Shown here in pieces: positions 35,523 to 44,690 of a stretch of 64,000 nucleotides of DNA. The number at the start of each line of letters is the position of its first letter. Position 1 is the first letter of the stretch. The notes below the pieces were generated by a model. That model was given only the letters and a program-made list of their open reading frames with translations. It was not told where the DNA came from and did no database searches. The position numbers were made by a program, and so were the translations under genes. The stretch is from the NCBI GenBank assembly GCA_938027685.1, contig CALJAM010000012.1, positions 20,579-84,578 on the forward strand, given 5' to 3'. Origin of the DNA: an uncultured Bryobacteraceae bacterium. Its GTDB lineage: Bacteria > Acidobacteriota > Terriglobia > Bryobacterales > Bryobacteraceae.

Positions 35523-37192
35523 AACTCTATCTGGATCTCTACTCGCCCGCCTACAAGCAGGCTGCGGAGAACGCCAGCGAGTACGGGCTGGAGAATCACG
35601 GCCTGACGAACCTTCGCCGGGTCTACTGGAACCTGCCCACCGCCGCGCTCTACGAGGAAGCTGTCTTCCGTTCGGAAGGCGTGATCGCCCACATGGGCCC
35701 CTTGGTGGTTTCCACCGGCAAGCACACGGCGCGGGCGGCGGCCGACAAGTTCATCGTGCGCGAACAGACCACGGAAGATCGCATCTGGTGGGGCCAATAC
35801 AACCGGCCCTTCAATCCCGAAAGTTTCAGCGCGCTGCTGGCGCGGTTGGCCGGCTACCTTCAGGGTCGCGACGTGTTCGTGCAGGACTGCTACGTGGGCA
35901 ACGACCCCGACTACCGCATGCCCATCCGCATCGTCACGCAGTACGCCTGGCACAGCCTCTTTGCCCGCATCATGTTCATGCGCCTGCGCACGCAGGAGCA
36001 GATGAGGAAACACGTGCCGGAATTCACCGTCATTGCCGCCCCGGGCTTCAAGGCTTCACCGATCATCGACAGCACGCGCAGCGACACATTCATCGTCATC
36101 AATTTCGCGCAGCGGCTGGCCATCATCGGCGGTACGGCCTACGGCGGCGAGATCAAGAAAACGATGTTCACCGTGCTCAATTTCCTGCTGCCGCTCGAGG
36201 GCGTACTACCCATGCACTGCTCGGCCAACGTCGGCGACGAAGGCGACGTGGCCATCTTTTTCGGTCTGTCGGGAACGGGCAAGACTTCGCTTTCCGCCGA
36301 TCCCAAACGCCACTTGATCGGCGACGACGAACACGGGTGGACCGAGAACGGAATCTTCAATTTCGAGGACGGCTGTTACGCGAAGGTCATTCGGCTGTCG
36401 CCCGAAGCCGAGCCGCAGATCTTCGCCACCACGCGTCGTTTCGGCACCATCCTGGAGAACGTGGTCTACGACCCCGTGACGCGGCGGCTCGACCTGAACG
36501 ACGACCGCATCACCGAGAACACGCGCGGCGCCTACCCGCTCGAGTTCATCGACAACTACTGGCCGCCGAAAATGGCGGGACACCCGCGAAACGTCATTTT
36601 TCTCACCTGCGACGCCACGGGAGTCATGCCGCCCATTGCGCGGCTGACGCCGGATCAGGCCATCTACCATTTCATCTCCGGCTACACCAGCAAGATCGCG
36701 GGCACCGAAATCGGGTTGGGCATCGAGCCCGAGTTGACGTTTTCGACCTGCTTCGGCGGCCCCTTCATGGTTCACCACCCCTACGTGTACGCCGAGATGC
36801 TCAAGGCCAAGATCATCAAGCACGGGGCGCGCGTCTGGCTGGTCAATACCGGCTGGACCGGCGGCCCGTTCGGCGTGGGCAAGCGCATCTCGATCCAGCA
36901 CACCCGTACCCTGCTCAACGATGCCCTGAACGGCAAGCTGGACAAGGTCGAGTACTACCAGGATCCGGTCTTCGGTTTCGAGGTGCCGAAAGCCTGTCCC
37001 GGCGTACCGAGCGAGCTGCTGAATCCCGCCAGCACGTGGGGCAACCGCGAGGAGTATTACCGCAAGTACGATGCGCTGGCGGCGCGTTTCATCGAGAACT
37101 TCAAGCTCATGACGGACGGCTGCCCGCCGCACATCGTCGAGTTCGGCCCGCGCCGAATCGACCCGGTAGCTCTGGCCAAGCGGGGATCCTGA
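35519..37192 (+). CDS. pckA: Phosphoenolpyruvate carboxykinase (ATP)
   Basis: Converts oxaloacetate and ATP to PEP, CO2 and ADP in gluconeogenesis. At 557 residues it is the ATP-type, with the sequence RSDTFIVINFAQRLAIIGGT then GGEIKKTMFTVLNFLLP, P-loop GLSGTGKTSLSADP (249-262), GDDEHGW (268-274) and ENTRGAYPLEFIDN. The ATG at 35519 was chosen from the ATGA overlap with the aminotransferase; the open frame further upstream lies inside that gene. Slightly longer than most family members (about 530-540). Confidence 0.95.
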   Translation: MKLYLDLYSPAYKQAAENASEYGLENHGLTNLRRVYWNLPTAALYEEAVFRSEGVIAHMGPLVVSTGKHTARAAADKFIVREQTTEDRIWWGQYNRPFNPESFSALLARLAGYLQGRDVFVQDCYVGNDPDYRMPIRIVTQYAWHSLFARIMFMRLRTQEQMRKHVPEFTVIAAPGFKASPIIDSTRSDTFIVINFAQRLAIIGGTAYGGEIKKTMFTVLNFLLPLEGVLPMHCSANVGDEGDVAIFFGLSGTGKTSLSADPKRHLIGDDEHGWTENGIFNFEDGCYAKVIRLSPEAEPQIFATTRRFGTILENVVYDPVTRRLDLNDDRITENTRGAYPLEFIDNYWPPKMAGHPRNVIFLTCDATGVMPPIARLTPDQAIYHFISGYTSKIAGTEIGLGIEPELTFSTCFGGPFMVHHPYVYAEMLKAKIIKHGARVWLVNTGWTGGPFGVGKRISIQHTRTLLNDALNGKLDKVEYYQDPVFGFEVPKACPGVPSELLNPASTWGNREEYYRKYDALAARFIENFKLMTDGCPPHIVEFGPRRIDPVALAKRGS

Positions 37193-37229
37193 TCCGGGTT
37201 GAAAGCCGGTCGATAAGTTCTCAGACGCA

Positions 37230-37264
37230 CGCGGGCACGCTCGTCCGCGGCTCCCTTCTTTTTT
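37230..37264 (+). terminator. Possible rho-independent terminator after pckA
   Basis: A 5-bp GC stem CGCGG/CCGCG (37230-37234 with 37245-37249) with a 10-base loop is followed, after six bases, by a T-rich run (37256-37264). The short stem and gap lower confidence. It lies between two convergent operons. Confidence 0.45.
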
Positions 37265-37335
37265 ACGAAATCAATCACGTGCCGCACTGAGTAAGTTCCG
37301 ACGGTAACGCCTGAACAGCTTTTGCCAACAAACCC

Positions 37336-38277
37336 TCAGAGGCGTATACTGCGCTCCACGGAAATGGTCCGCGGACGCGGGATCTCGGTCTGCCGCCGCC
37401 CGCGTTCGGCCGGGAGGGTCACGTTGACCGTCATCTCCGCGCGGTTACGGACGATGGTGAGCGGTACGGTGCCTTTCGAGCGCGCGCCGCGCAACTTCCG
37501 CGCCACCTCATCGGGCGTGCGCACGGCTTCGCCGTCTACTTTCGTGATCACGTCGCCCGCTTTCAGCCCGGCTTTCTCAGCCGGCGTACCCTTGAGCACG
37601 GAGCGGACGAGCACGCCCTCCTTGACGCCGAAGAACTCAGCCAGTTGATCCGTCAGCGACTCGGCCTCCACGCCCAACAGGGCGCTCCGCCATGACATGT
37701 AGACCCGCGGCCCGACTTCACGCATCTCCCGTCTCATGCGGTCCAGTTCGGTTCGCAGGCGCTCCATGTCGGTGCGGAACTCCGGGCCCAAGGGCCAATC
37801 CGGATAGCGCCGTCGGCCGAGTGTTGCGGTCACGGTCTGAGTGGCGCCGTCTCGGCTGATCACGAGCGTAACGCGACGGCCCGGCGGCGTCTCGCGCACC
37901 AGGCGCACAAATTGTTGGGTGCCCTCGACACGCTGCCCATTGTACTCGAGGACCACGTCGCCGACCTTCAGGCCCGCCTTCTCGGCGGGGCTGTCGGGTT
38001 CGACACGCGTAATCTCGACGCCCCTCTCTTCCGGCAGCTTGAGCGCCTTGGCCCGCTCGGCATCGACCTCAGCCACTCCGATGCCCAAGTAGCTTCGGCC
38101 TGCGCCGAGGGGCTCCGGCGGAGCCGGGGGCGGAGGGGGCGGGGGTGGTGCAGGTTGGCTGACAATGACGATCTGCACGCTTTCTTCGATGGTCTCAGGC
38201 AGCTGGGCACTCGCTTGCACGGCCAGCAACGTACACAAAGCTATCGAAGGTATGAGCGCTACACGCACGGGTCTCAC
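37336..38277 (-). CDS. Exported double-PDZ protein without protease domain
   Basis: A 313-residue protein with a Sec signal (LIPSIALCTLLAVQASAQ), a poly-proline stretch (about residues 45-56), a first PDZ domain (LGIGVAEVDAER through AGLKVGDVVLEYNGQRVEG) and a second (LLGVEAESLTDQLAEFFGVK through AGLKAGDVITKVDGEAVRTP). No trypsin-like catalytic domain is present, unlike DegP. GTG 38277 has a strong GGAGGAGG site. It closes the sigma/anti-sigma operon and could sense unfolded periplasmic proteins by binding C-termini; that role is inferred. Confidence 0.88.
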   Translation of the reverse strand: MRPVRVALIPSIALCTLLAVQASAQLPETIEESVQIVIVSQPAPPPPPPPPAPPEPLGAGRSYLGIGVAEVDAERAKALKLPEERGVEITRVEPDSPAEKAGLKVGDVVLEYNGQRVEGTQQFVRLVRETPPGRRVTLVISRDGATQTVTATLGRRRYPDWPLGPEFRTDMERLRTELDRMRREMREVGPRVYMSWRSALLGVEAESLTDQLAEFFGVKEGVLVRSVLKGTPAEKAGLKAGDVITKVDGEAVRTPDEVARKLRGARSKGTVPLTIVRNRAEMTVNVTLPAERGRRQTEIPRPRTISVERSIRL

Positions 38278-38302
38278 TTTTCGTCCTCCTCCCCGGGCCG
38301 CG

Positions 38303-39484
38303 TCAACGTCTTTCGCCCGGCGGTCGTAAAGCTTCGAGCTTCTTCAGGTAAATCGTTCCCCCGGGAGCGCTCAGGCGCAGCAAACGCCCGCCTCCGTTCA
38401 GCGTCGCGCGCGCTTCCGCGCCCCGGGCCGCACGGCGGACCCGGACAGCGGAAAACTCGGAAACGATTCCCGCCGTTCCGCCGCCGGCCTCCGCCTCCAG
38501 GGTCACCGCTATGTTGGACGGAAGAAAAACCGTAATGTCACCCGTGGGCGTGGTCAGCAGCCAGTTCTCCAGGGAGCCGGTCAGAGCCGGCGCGGCGAGG
38601 ATGTGGCCGAGGCCCGTGCTCGCCTGCACGCTCCCGCTGACGTCCTGGAGCTGAATGCGGCCGGCGCCCGAGTTGGCACGGACGCCCTTGGCTCGGTGAA
38701 TTCTGATCGGCCCCTGAGCCGTAGCGGCCACGACCGGTCCGGAAGCCTCGAGGATTTCCACTAGGCCGCCCTCGGTTCCAGCCCTCACCGCCCGAGCGCG
38801 CTCGACGCGCACGCTGCCGCCCCCGCTGGTTACCCGCAAGCTCCCGCCCGCCTCACGGACCCGGATTTCGCCTCCGCGTGTGAGGAGTTCTCCCCCGACC
38901 GCAAGTTGCTCGGCAACGATGGCGCCCCCGCCCGAGAAGCACCGCACCATTCCCCTGATGCGGCTCAATCTCACCGGGCCGCCGCCGGTGCGGACTTCCG
39001 CCCTCCCTTCCACGTCCGTCAGCGAAACCGGGCCGGCGTGGGTCTCCACTCGAACCGTGCCGCGGATGTGGCTGACCTCGATCGCACCGCTTTCCGTGGT
39101 AAGCGCAACTTCGCGCCAGGACCGAGGTACGCTGAGCTGGAGCGCTGCCAGAACGTCTGCGCCAGGCGGTCGGCGGACCGACAGCTCCAGCGAGTCGCCG
39201 CGTCGCTCGGTCTCGAGCACGATCTCGTCGAGCAGGCGGCGGGCCGCGGCGGCTTGCGGAGCGCGGACCCGTTTCTTCAATCCCCACGCGATATCTTTGC
39301 GCTCTTCGCCGCTCACCGTGATGTCGCCGAGCGTGGCCACGCGGAGGCGCCGGGCGTCGGCCCTGGCAGTCGTGCCGGAGACGCCTTGGCTCCAATAGAC
39401 GCCCTCGCGCATTGGTTCCTCTGCCCGCTGCGCCAGCAGCGAGCCCGCACACATCAAGGCGAACAGGCAGCGCGCACCGCACAT
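38303..39484 (-). CDS. DUF4097-type exported beta-helix protein
   Basis: A 393-residue protein with a signal peptide (MCGARCLFALMCAGSLLAQ). The rest is a run of short glycine-rich turns such as GGGPVRLSRIRGMV, GGSLRVTSGGGSVRVERAR and GAGRIQLQDVSGSVQAST, the repetitive pattern of DUF4097 adhesin-like proteins that are expected to fold as a beta-solenoid. Start ATG 39484 overlaps the anti-sigma stop by one base. The frame upstream to 39532 lies inside that gene. It belongs to the ECF operon, so it is probably an envelope component; function unknown. Confidence 0.82.
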   Translation of the reverse strand: MCGARCLFALMCAGSLLAQRAEEPMREGVYWSQGVSGTTARADARRLRVATLGDITVSGEERKDIAWGLKKRVRAPQAAAARRLLDEIVLETERRGDSLELSVRRPPGADVLAALQLSVPRSWREVALTTESGAIEVSHIRGTVRVETHAGPVSLTDVEGRAEVRTGGGPVRLSRIRGMVRCFSGGGAIVAEQLAVGGELLTRGGEIRVREAGGSLRVTSGGGSVRVERARAVRAGTEGGLVEILEASGPVVAATAQGPIRIHRAKGVRANSGAGRIQLQDVSGSVQASTGLGHILAAPALTGSLENWLLTTPTGDITVFLPSNIAVTLEAEAGGGTAGIVSEFSAVRVRRAARGAEARATLNGGGRLLRLSAPGGTIYLKKLEALRPPGERR

Positions 39485-40380
39485 CAGAACGTCCCCACGG
39501 AGGCGTTCAGTTCTTCCAGCGCCTGACGGCAACGCAGGCGGATGTAATTGTTCTCCTCGCGATGAATGACTTCCTGCAGCAGGCCCACCAGTTCGTCGCG
39601 GCGCCGCTGCTGAACGAGCAGATCAATGGCTTGGATCCTCACACCCGGATTTTCGTCCGAGCGAAGTACGCGCGCCAGGGCCACGCGAACGGCGGGGTCC
39701 GAGGCGAAGGGCTTGAGCGCCTCCAGAGCCTTCAGCCGCACTCCCGGGTTGGGATCTTGCTCGACGGCTTCGAGCAGAGCGCGCCGCACGCTTTGCTCCT
39801 CCGCGCGCGCCCGCAACAGTTCGACCGAATCCAGGCGGAGAGCCGGATCGGCGGCGTCGCGCGCAGCGGCGAGCAGCCACTGCTGGATGGCCGGGTCAGC
39901 GAGTCGGCCGCGCAGGACGCGCTGGCGGCGCTCCTCGATGCCGATGCGCACCTGACCGTCCGGGTCCTGCTCGATGAAGCGGATGGCGGTCGCCAGCGCG
40001 GCTGCTGGCACGCCCGGCAGTCCGGGGTCCACCGTCGGGGCCGTCCAGCGCCCGACGACGAAGCCGAGGGCAGCCAGCGCGGTGGCCGAAGCCAGGCGCA
40101 GCGCCCACGCGGCAGGTCGCGCGAAAGTGAAACGCCATGCGAACGGGCGTCGCTCCGCGGCGAGTCGCCGGTGCAATTCGCGCCGGCAGGCCGCCAGAGT
40201 TTCGGGCGCAGGCTCCAGCCGCCTCTGATCGAGCGCTTCGTGAAGTGCACGCGCCTTCTCGAACTCGGATGAGCAGGCCGGGCACTGCTCGAGATGGCGG
40301 TGCAGGGCCTCCTCCTGCTCGAACGTCAACTCTCCATAAAGGTAAAGGGGCAACAGGTCACGTGTGCCTTCGCAGTTCAT
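39484..40380 (-). CDS. Zinc-finger anti-sigma factor with periplasmic HEAT repeats
   Basis: The N-terminal zf-HC2 (ZAS) motif is H29-x3-C33-x2-C36 with C3 in front, the usual sigma-binding module. One transmembrane helix lies at about residues 91-109 (WALRLASATALAALGFVVGR). The extracytoplasmic part has alpha-helical HEAT-like repeats (DPNPGVRLKALEALKPFA, DENPGVRIQAIDLLVQQRR). At 298 residues it is a membrane-tethered inhibitor. It follows the sigma factor gene by 43 bases. GAGGAGG precedes ATG 40380. Confidence 0.88.
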   Translation of the reverse strand: MNCEGTRDLLPLYLYGELTFEQEEALHRHLEQCPACSSEFEKARALHEALDQRRLEPAPETLAACRRELHRRLAAERRPFAWRFTFARPAAWALRLASATALAALGFVVGRWTAPTVDPGLPGVPAAALATAIRFIEQDPDGQVRIGIEERRQRVLRGRLADPAIQQWLLAAARDAADPALRLDSVELLRARAEEQSVRRALLEAVEQDPNPGVRLKALEALKPFASDPAVRVALARVLRSDENPGVRIQAIDLLVQQRRRDELVGLLQEVIHREENNYIRLRCRQALEELNASVGTF

Positions 40381-40423
40381 GAGTGCCCTCCTCGCCGCGC
40401 CTCGGACCGGACCGTGTCGGCTC

Positions 40424-41044
40424 TCATAGCAGATCTCTCAGGGCGGATCGCAGCTTCTGCGTCGCCCGATAAAGGCAGGTCTTGGCTGCTTCCTCGCTGG
40501 CGCCCATCATGGCCCCGATCGTTCGGAGGCGCAAGCCGTGGTAATGGCGCAGCTCGAAGACCATGCGCTCGCGCGGCGTCAGGCCCGCCAGCGCTTGCTC
40601 CAGCCGTTCGGCGAGCCGGCGGTTCGCCAGCACCCGCTCGGGGTCGGCCTCAGGCCTTCGTTCCGGGACCTGAAGAAGCGGAACCGGGACGCCTTCGCCG
40701 TCCTCGCCGGAAACGGGCGACTCGCGGCGCGCCTTGCGCTTGCGAAGATAGTCCAGGCAGACATTGCTCGCGATCCGGTACAGCCAGGTCTGGATGTTCG
40801 AGTCGGCGCGAAAGGAAGAAAGGCTGCGATACGCGCGCAAGAACGTCTCCTGGTAGACCTCCTGGGCGTCCTCCACCGATCGCAACAGGTTGAGTGCGAG
40901 CCGCAGGACACCCCGGTCGTAGGCGCGGATCAGCCGCTCGAAGGCTGCGGTGTCGCCGCGCTGGGCGGCGCGGACCAGCTCTGCCTCCTCGCGACTGACG
41001 CCTTGCGCCTCCTCCACCGTCGCCGGTTCGGGCTCAGCCGCCAC
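40424..41044 (-). CDS. ECF sigma factor (RpoE-like)
   Basis: Group 4 sigma-70 factor, 206 residues. Region 2 is EDAQEVYQETFLRAYRSLSSF and IQTWLYRIASNVCLDYLRKR; region 4 is LTPRERMVFELRHYHGLRLR and YRATQKLRSALRDLL, with a linker rich in acidic residues. Start GTG 41044, no strong ribosome binding site. It heads the sigma/anti-sigma/DUF4097/PDZ operon and is divergent from nadB. Target genes outside this operon cannot be read here. Confidence 0.92.
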   Translation of the reverse strand: MAAEPEPATVEEAQGVSREEAELVRAAQRGDTAAFERLIRAYDRGVLRLALNLLRSVEDAQEVYQETFLRAYRSLSSFRADSNIQTWLYRIASNVCLDYLRKRKARRESPVSGEDGEGVPVPLLQVPERRPEADPERVLANRRLAERLEQALAGLTPRERMVFELRHYHGLRLRTIGAMMGASEEAAKTCLYRATQKLRSALRDLL

Positions 41045-41121
41045 TCACTCATGAAAGACGAGCGACGGCATGGGAGGTGACGCCGGAGAATCGGCGGCCG
41101 TATCGGCGTTAAGCTGGGTGT

Positions 41122-41127
41122 TACAAT
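41122..41127 (+). promoter_or_regulatory. -10 element of nadB, near-leaderless
   Basis: TACAAT ends 11 bases before ATG 41139, giving a predicted leader of about five bases, with no ribosome binding site. No clear -35. Confidence 0.4.
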
Positions 41128-41138
41128 CGCTGGATTCC

Positions 41139-42665
41139 ATGCCCGATTTCATTGTGGTCGGGGCCGGCATCGCCGGGCTGCGCGCGGCGATTGAGCTGGC
41201 CGGCGCCGGTCAGGTTCTCGTCATTGCCAAGGAAAGCCTCCGGGAATCCTCTTCCGAATACGCGCAGGGCGGGATTGCCGCCGCTTTGGGCGAGGACGAC
41301 TCCGTCGACTTGCACGCCCAAGACACCCTGGCGGCCGGGGACGGCCTGTCGGATCCCGAGGCTGTCCGCGTGCTGGTCCGGTCGGCGCCGGCCGCTATCT
41401 CCGAGCTGATCGAGTGGGGCGCCCAGTTCGATCGCGAGGATTCGCGGCTGGCCCTGGGCCGCGAGGGCGCCCACAGCCGGCGCCGCATCCTGCATGCGCG
41501 GGGAGATTCCACCGGAAGTGAAATCGCACGCACGCTCTACCGGAGAGCCGCTTCGCTGCCGGGCATCGAGTTCCGGAGTTTCTCGGCCGTGACTGACTTG
41601 CTGCTGGCTGAAGGCGAAGCCGCGGGCGTGGTCGTCTGCGACGCAGCCAGCCGTAAGTCGCTCGCGATCCCCGCGCGCGCCGTGCTGCTGGCCACGGGAG
41701 GACTGGGGCAGATCTACCCGGTAACCACGAACCCGGAGGTCGCTACCGGCGACGGGATAGCTGCAGCCTACCGCGCGGGCGCCGAGCTGGCCGACCTTGA
41801 GTTCGTGCAGTTCCACCCTACCGCACTGCGACTGGAGGGCGCGCCGCCGTTCCTGCTCTCCGAAGCCTTGCGAGGAGAAGGTGCGCTTTTGCTGAATTCC
41901 GAGGGCGAGCGCTTCATGCCGCGCTACCACCCTCTTGGCGAGCTCGCACCGCGCGACGTGGTTTCGCGCGCCATCGTTCATGAGATGGAACGCACGGGGA
42001 CGTCGCACGTCTACCTCGACGCGCGCCCGCTGGGGGAGGAGATGTTGCGGCGGAGGTTTCCGCGCATCTACCAGACCTGCTTGCAGTACGGGCTCGATCT
42101 AGCGCGCGAGCCTGCGCCGGTCCATCCGGCGGCCCACTACGCCATGGGCGGCATCTGGACCGATCTGGAAGGCCGCACCTCGTTGCCGCGGTTGTTCGCG
42201 GCAGGGGAGGTGGCGGCCACCGGGGTGCACGGGGCCAACCGTCTGGCTTCCAACTCCTTGCTGGAAGCGCTGGTCTTCGGGGCGCGCGCGGGTCGCGCGA
42301 TGCGGGAGCTGGCAGGCGCGACGGTCCGGGAGAACGGGCGACCGCCTTCGGCTCTTTTCCCCTCTACCACGGTGCAGCAACTGCGCTCACTGGCCTGGGA
42401 GCATTGCGGCATCATCCGCTCCGGCGCGCATCTGGCCCGCGCTTGTGGGATGCTAGAAACGATGCCCCTGGCCGGGGCGCCCCAACCTAGCAGGGAACTC
42501 TTCGAGATCCGCAACATGCACACAGTGATCTGGTTGATCGCACGCTGCGCGCTGGCGCGCCGGGAGAGCAGGGGAGCGCATTACCGTACGGACTTTCCCA
42601 CCAAAGACCCGGCGTTTCAAAAGCACTCACGCATCAGCAGGAATCATGACGTGGAGTTCTTCTGA
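41139..42665 (+). CDS. nadB: L-aspartate oxidase
   Basis: FAD enzyme oxidising aspartate to iminoaspartate for NAD synthesis. It begins [20 protein letters not shown] (dinucleotide fold), with [40 protein letters not shown] and the succinate-dehydrogenase-like block [33 protein letters not shown]. The 508-residue length is usual. The ATG at 41139 was chosen as the family start; the frame is open from 41070. No nadA or nadC is adjacent. The start of the next gene lies 20 bases inside this one. Confidence 0.95.
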   Translation: MPDFIVVGAGIAGLRAAIELAGAGQVLVIAKESLRESSSEYAQGGIAAALGEDDSVDLHAQDTLAAGDGLSDPEAVRVLVRSAPAAISELIEWGAQFDREDSRLALGREGAHSRRRILHARGDSTGSEIARTLYRRAASLPGIEFRSFSAVTDLLLAEGEAAGVVVCDAASRKSLAIPARAVLLATGGLGQIYPVTTNPEVATGDGIAAAYRAGAELADLEFVQFHPTALRLEGAPPFLLSEALRGEGALLLNSEGERFMPRYHPLGELAPRDVVSRAIVHEMERTGTSHVYLDARPLGEEMLRRRFPRIYQTCLQYGLDLAREPAPVHPAAHYAMGGIWTDLEGRTSLPRLFAAGEVAATGVHGANRLASNSLLEALVFGARAGRAMRELAGATVRENGRPPSALFPSTTVQQLRSLAWEHCGIIRSGAHLARACGMLETMPLAGAPQPSRELFEIRNMHTVIWLIARCALARRESRGAHYRTDFPTKDPAFQKHSRISRNHDVEFF

Positions 42666-43941
42666 GAAAATCGCGCCGCGCGGTGTGCGCGTCGTTTTGC
42701 CCGTTTTCGCGCTGCTGATCCTGGCGGGGATTCCCATCCATCCGGTCAGCCCCTGGACGGCGGCCTGGGCTACGCCCGCCATCCTGATCGCCGCCATGCT
42801 GATCGCCTGGGCGGCTGAATCGGCGCAGTTTTTCGTGGCGCAGGGCTTCGCGCTGGCGATCCTGGCTTGGCTGCAAACGCTGCCCGAATTCGCCGTGGAG
42901 TTCGTACTGGCCTGGAAACAGCAGGTCGAGTTGCTGATGGCCAACCTGACGGGCGCGCTGCGGTTGCTCACCGGACTGGCCTGGCCCGGCATTTACTTGA
43001 TCGCGGCTACGTCCTACCGGCGGCGGCACGGGCGGCCGCTGCGACGCATCCGCCTGGAGGACGAGCACTGCGTCGAAGTAGTCGGTTTGTTGGTTCCGCT
43101 GGTTTACATGTTTTGGGTCTGGGCCAAGGGATCGCTAGACCTTTTGGATGCCGCGGTGCTGATCGCAATTTACGTAGCGTACCTCTGGGTGCTGCGCAAG
43201 ATGCCGCCGCAGGAGGCCGAGAAGGCCGAGGAACTCGAGCGCATCCCGCGCGCCATCGTGACCGCGCGGCGGCCGATCCGCAACGCGCTGATCGTCGGTT
43301 TCTTCGCGGGCGGCGGCCTGCTGATTTACCTGAGCGCCGAGCCGTTTCTGGCCAGCCTGCTCGCCATCGCCACCCTGGTCGGCGTGCCCTACTTCGTCTT
43401 CGTGCAGTGGGTGGCGCCGTTCATCTCGGAATTCCCCGAGAAAGTGTCGGCCTTTTACTGGGCTCACACCGTGGAGCGAGCTTCCATGGGGCTGATGAAC
43501 ATGGTGTCCAGCAACATCAACCAGTGGACTCTGCTGGCCGCCATGCTGCCGATCGTGTACTCGATCAGCCGCGGGGAGCCCTCGGCGATTCCTTTCGATG
43601 AACGGCAGAGCCTGGAGCTGCTGATGACGCTGGGCCAGTCCCTGATCGGGATGTTCTTCCTCATCAACATGGAGTTGGCCTGGTGGGAGGCGGGCGCACT
43701 GTTCGCATTGTGGTTCACGCAGTTCGTCTTTTCGCCCTTTCCGCCGTCGGATACGGGCATCGGCTACATCGCGGGCCACATTCACTGGTGGGTGACGGTG
43801 GCCTACCTGGCGTGGTCGGCCCTGGCGTTCGTCCGCATGCTCATGGGCAAGCGCAAGCCGCACGCTTTCCTGCTGTTCGCGCGGATGTGGCGGCTGCATG
43901 TGCTCAAGCGCCCCGAAGTTCCCGTATATCGGCGGGATTAA
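42646..43941 (+). CDS. Sodium/calcium exchanger-like membrane protein
   Basis: A 431-residue protein with about ten helices. Two repeats resemble CaCA alpha motifs: [15 protein letters not shown] (about 76-90) with [11 protein letters not shown] after it, and [17 protein letters not shown] followed by [13 protein letters not shown]. These carry acidic residues where exchangers bind Na+ and Ca2+. Spacing between the halves is longer than usual and includes a charged cytoplasmic loop ([12 protein letters not shown]). Ion specificity not predictable. The start ATG lies 20 bases inside nadB with AGGA upstream. Confidence 0.78.
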   Translation: MTWSSSEKIAPRGVRVVLPVFALLILAGIPIHPVSPWTAAWATPAILIAAMLIAWAAESAQFFVAQGFALAILAWLQTLPEFAVEFVLAWKQQVELLMANLTGALRLLTGLAWPGIYLIAATSYRRRHGRPLRRIRLEDEHCVEVVGLLVPLVYMFWVWAKGSLDLLDAAVLIAIYVAYLWVLRKMPPQEAEKAEELERIPRAIVTARRPIRNALIVGFFAGGGLLIYLSAEPFLASLLAIATLVGVPYFVFVQWVAPFISEFPEKVSAFYWAHTVERASMGLMNMVSSNINQWTLLAAMLPIVYSISRGEPSAIPFDERQSLELLMTLGQSLIGMFFLINMELAWWEAGALFALWFTQFVFSPFPPSDTGIGYIAGHIHWWVTVAYLAWSALAFVRMLMGKRKPHAFLLFARMWRLHVLKRPEVPVYRRD

Positions 43942-43983
43942 GCGCACGGGCTGCGGGCGGTTCACGGTTGATACGATGGAACG

Positions 43984-44475
43984 ATGAGCGAGGCTGGGGA
44001 ACGCCGGCGCGAGCTGATGTGGAAGGCGTTGAGCGGGGTGCACGCGGGCGTGTTGGGCGCACTGGCGATGCTGGGCTGGTTTCTGACTTCATCCTCGCTT
44101 TTGCGGCAGCCGCCCTGGACGGTGCCGAACCTGCTCGGGGCGTTGATTAAGGACGACGGGGTGCTGCGCCGCGGTTTCGGGTCCCCTTCGCTGGTCGGGC
44201 TGGCCACGGTTGTGTTCTTTGCGGGCGTGGTGGGCGCTGCCTTCGCGCTGCTGACCTGGCGGATCTCTGGGCGCCGCCGGCTGCTTCTGGGTGTTTTGCT
44301 GGGCCTGGTGCTGTTCTACGTTTCGCATACCCTGCTGTTTCGGAAATTGGGCGCGGTGGCCTGGGTTTACGCGTCGCCGCGCTCGCTGCTCGTCGCGCAT
44401 CTCATTTGGGGCGCGGTCCTGGGATGGCAGGCGCGACCGCGGACTGCCGAGACCCGGCCCACCGCACCCCAGTAG
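43984..44475 (+). CDS. Small multi-pass membrane protein, unknown
   Basis: A 163-residue protein with about four hydrophobic helices (roughly 19-36, 68-90, 99-115 and 130-147) and basic loops. No domain recognised. It follows the exchanger-like gene by 42 bases on the same strand. Confidence 0.6.
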   Translation: MSEAGERRRELMWKALSGVHAGVLGALAMLGWFLTSSSLLRQPPWTVPNLLGALIKDDGVLRRGFGSPSLVGLATVVFFAGVVGAAFALLTWRISGRRRLLLGVLLGLVLFYVSHTLLFRKLGAVAWVYASPRSLLVAHLIWGAVLGWQARPRTAETRPTAPQ

Positions 44476-44498
44476 GCGCCGCCCTGGGGGAATTCGGC

Positions 44499-44504
44499 TA
44501 GAAT
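44499..44504 (+). promoter_or_regulatory. -10-like element of bamA
   Basis: TAGAAT, five of six matches, about 186 bases before ATG 44691. The intervening leader has no gene but holds an inverted repeat next to the start codon. No clear -35. Confidence 0.4.
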
Positions 44505-44649
44505 GGGAACGAAGACGAACAGCTGCGCCTCGAAGACGGGCAGCCATGGAACCTCAGGCGCGAGGCGCACGTCTGAAGGTTGAGCGCGACGTGAGAGTCC
44601 GATCTGCCATCGAGACGAAGCGCAAGATGCGGGGCGAGACTCCGTACGC

Positions 44650-44681
44650 GAACCTCGCGGCGCCGCAATCATGAGAGGTTC
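44650..44681 (+). repeat. Inverted repeat immediately upstream of bamA start
   Basis: GAACCTC (44650-44656) and GAGGTTC (44675-44681) are perfect complements with an 18-base loop. The second arm contains GAGG, the most likely ribosome binding site of bamA, nine bases before the ATG, so a folded leader could hide it. Confidence 0.4.
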
Positions 44682-44690
44682 TCGGGTTCC

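Noticed and set aside
37336..38277. A DegP/HtrA protease call for the PDZ protein
   Set aside because: Two PDZ domains only; no His-Asp-Ser triad or trypsin-like region is present.
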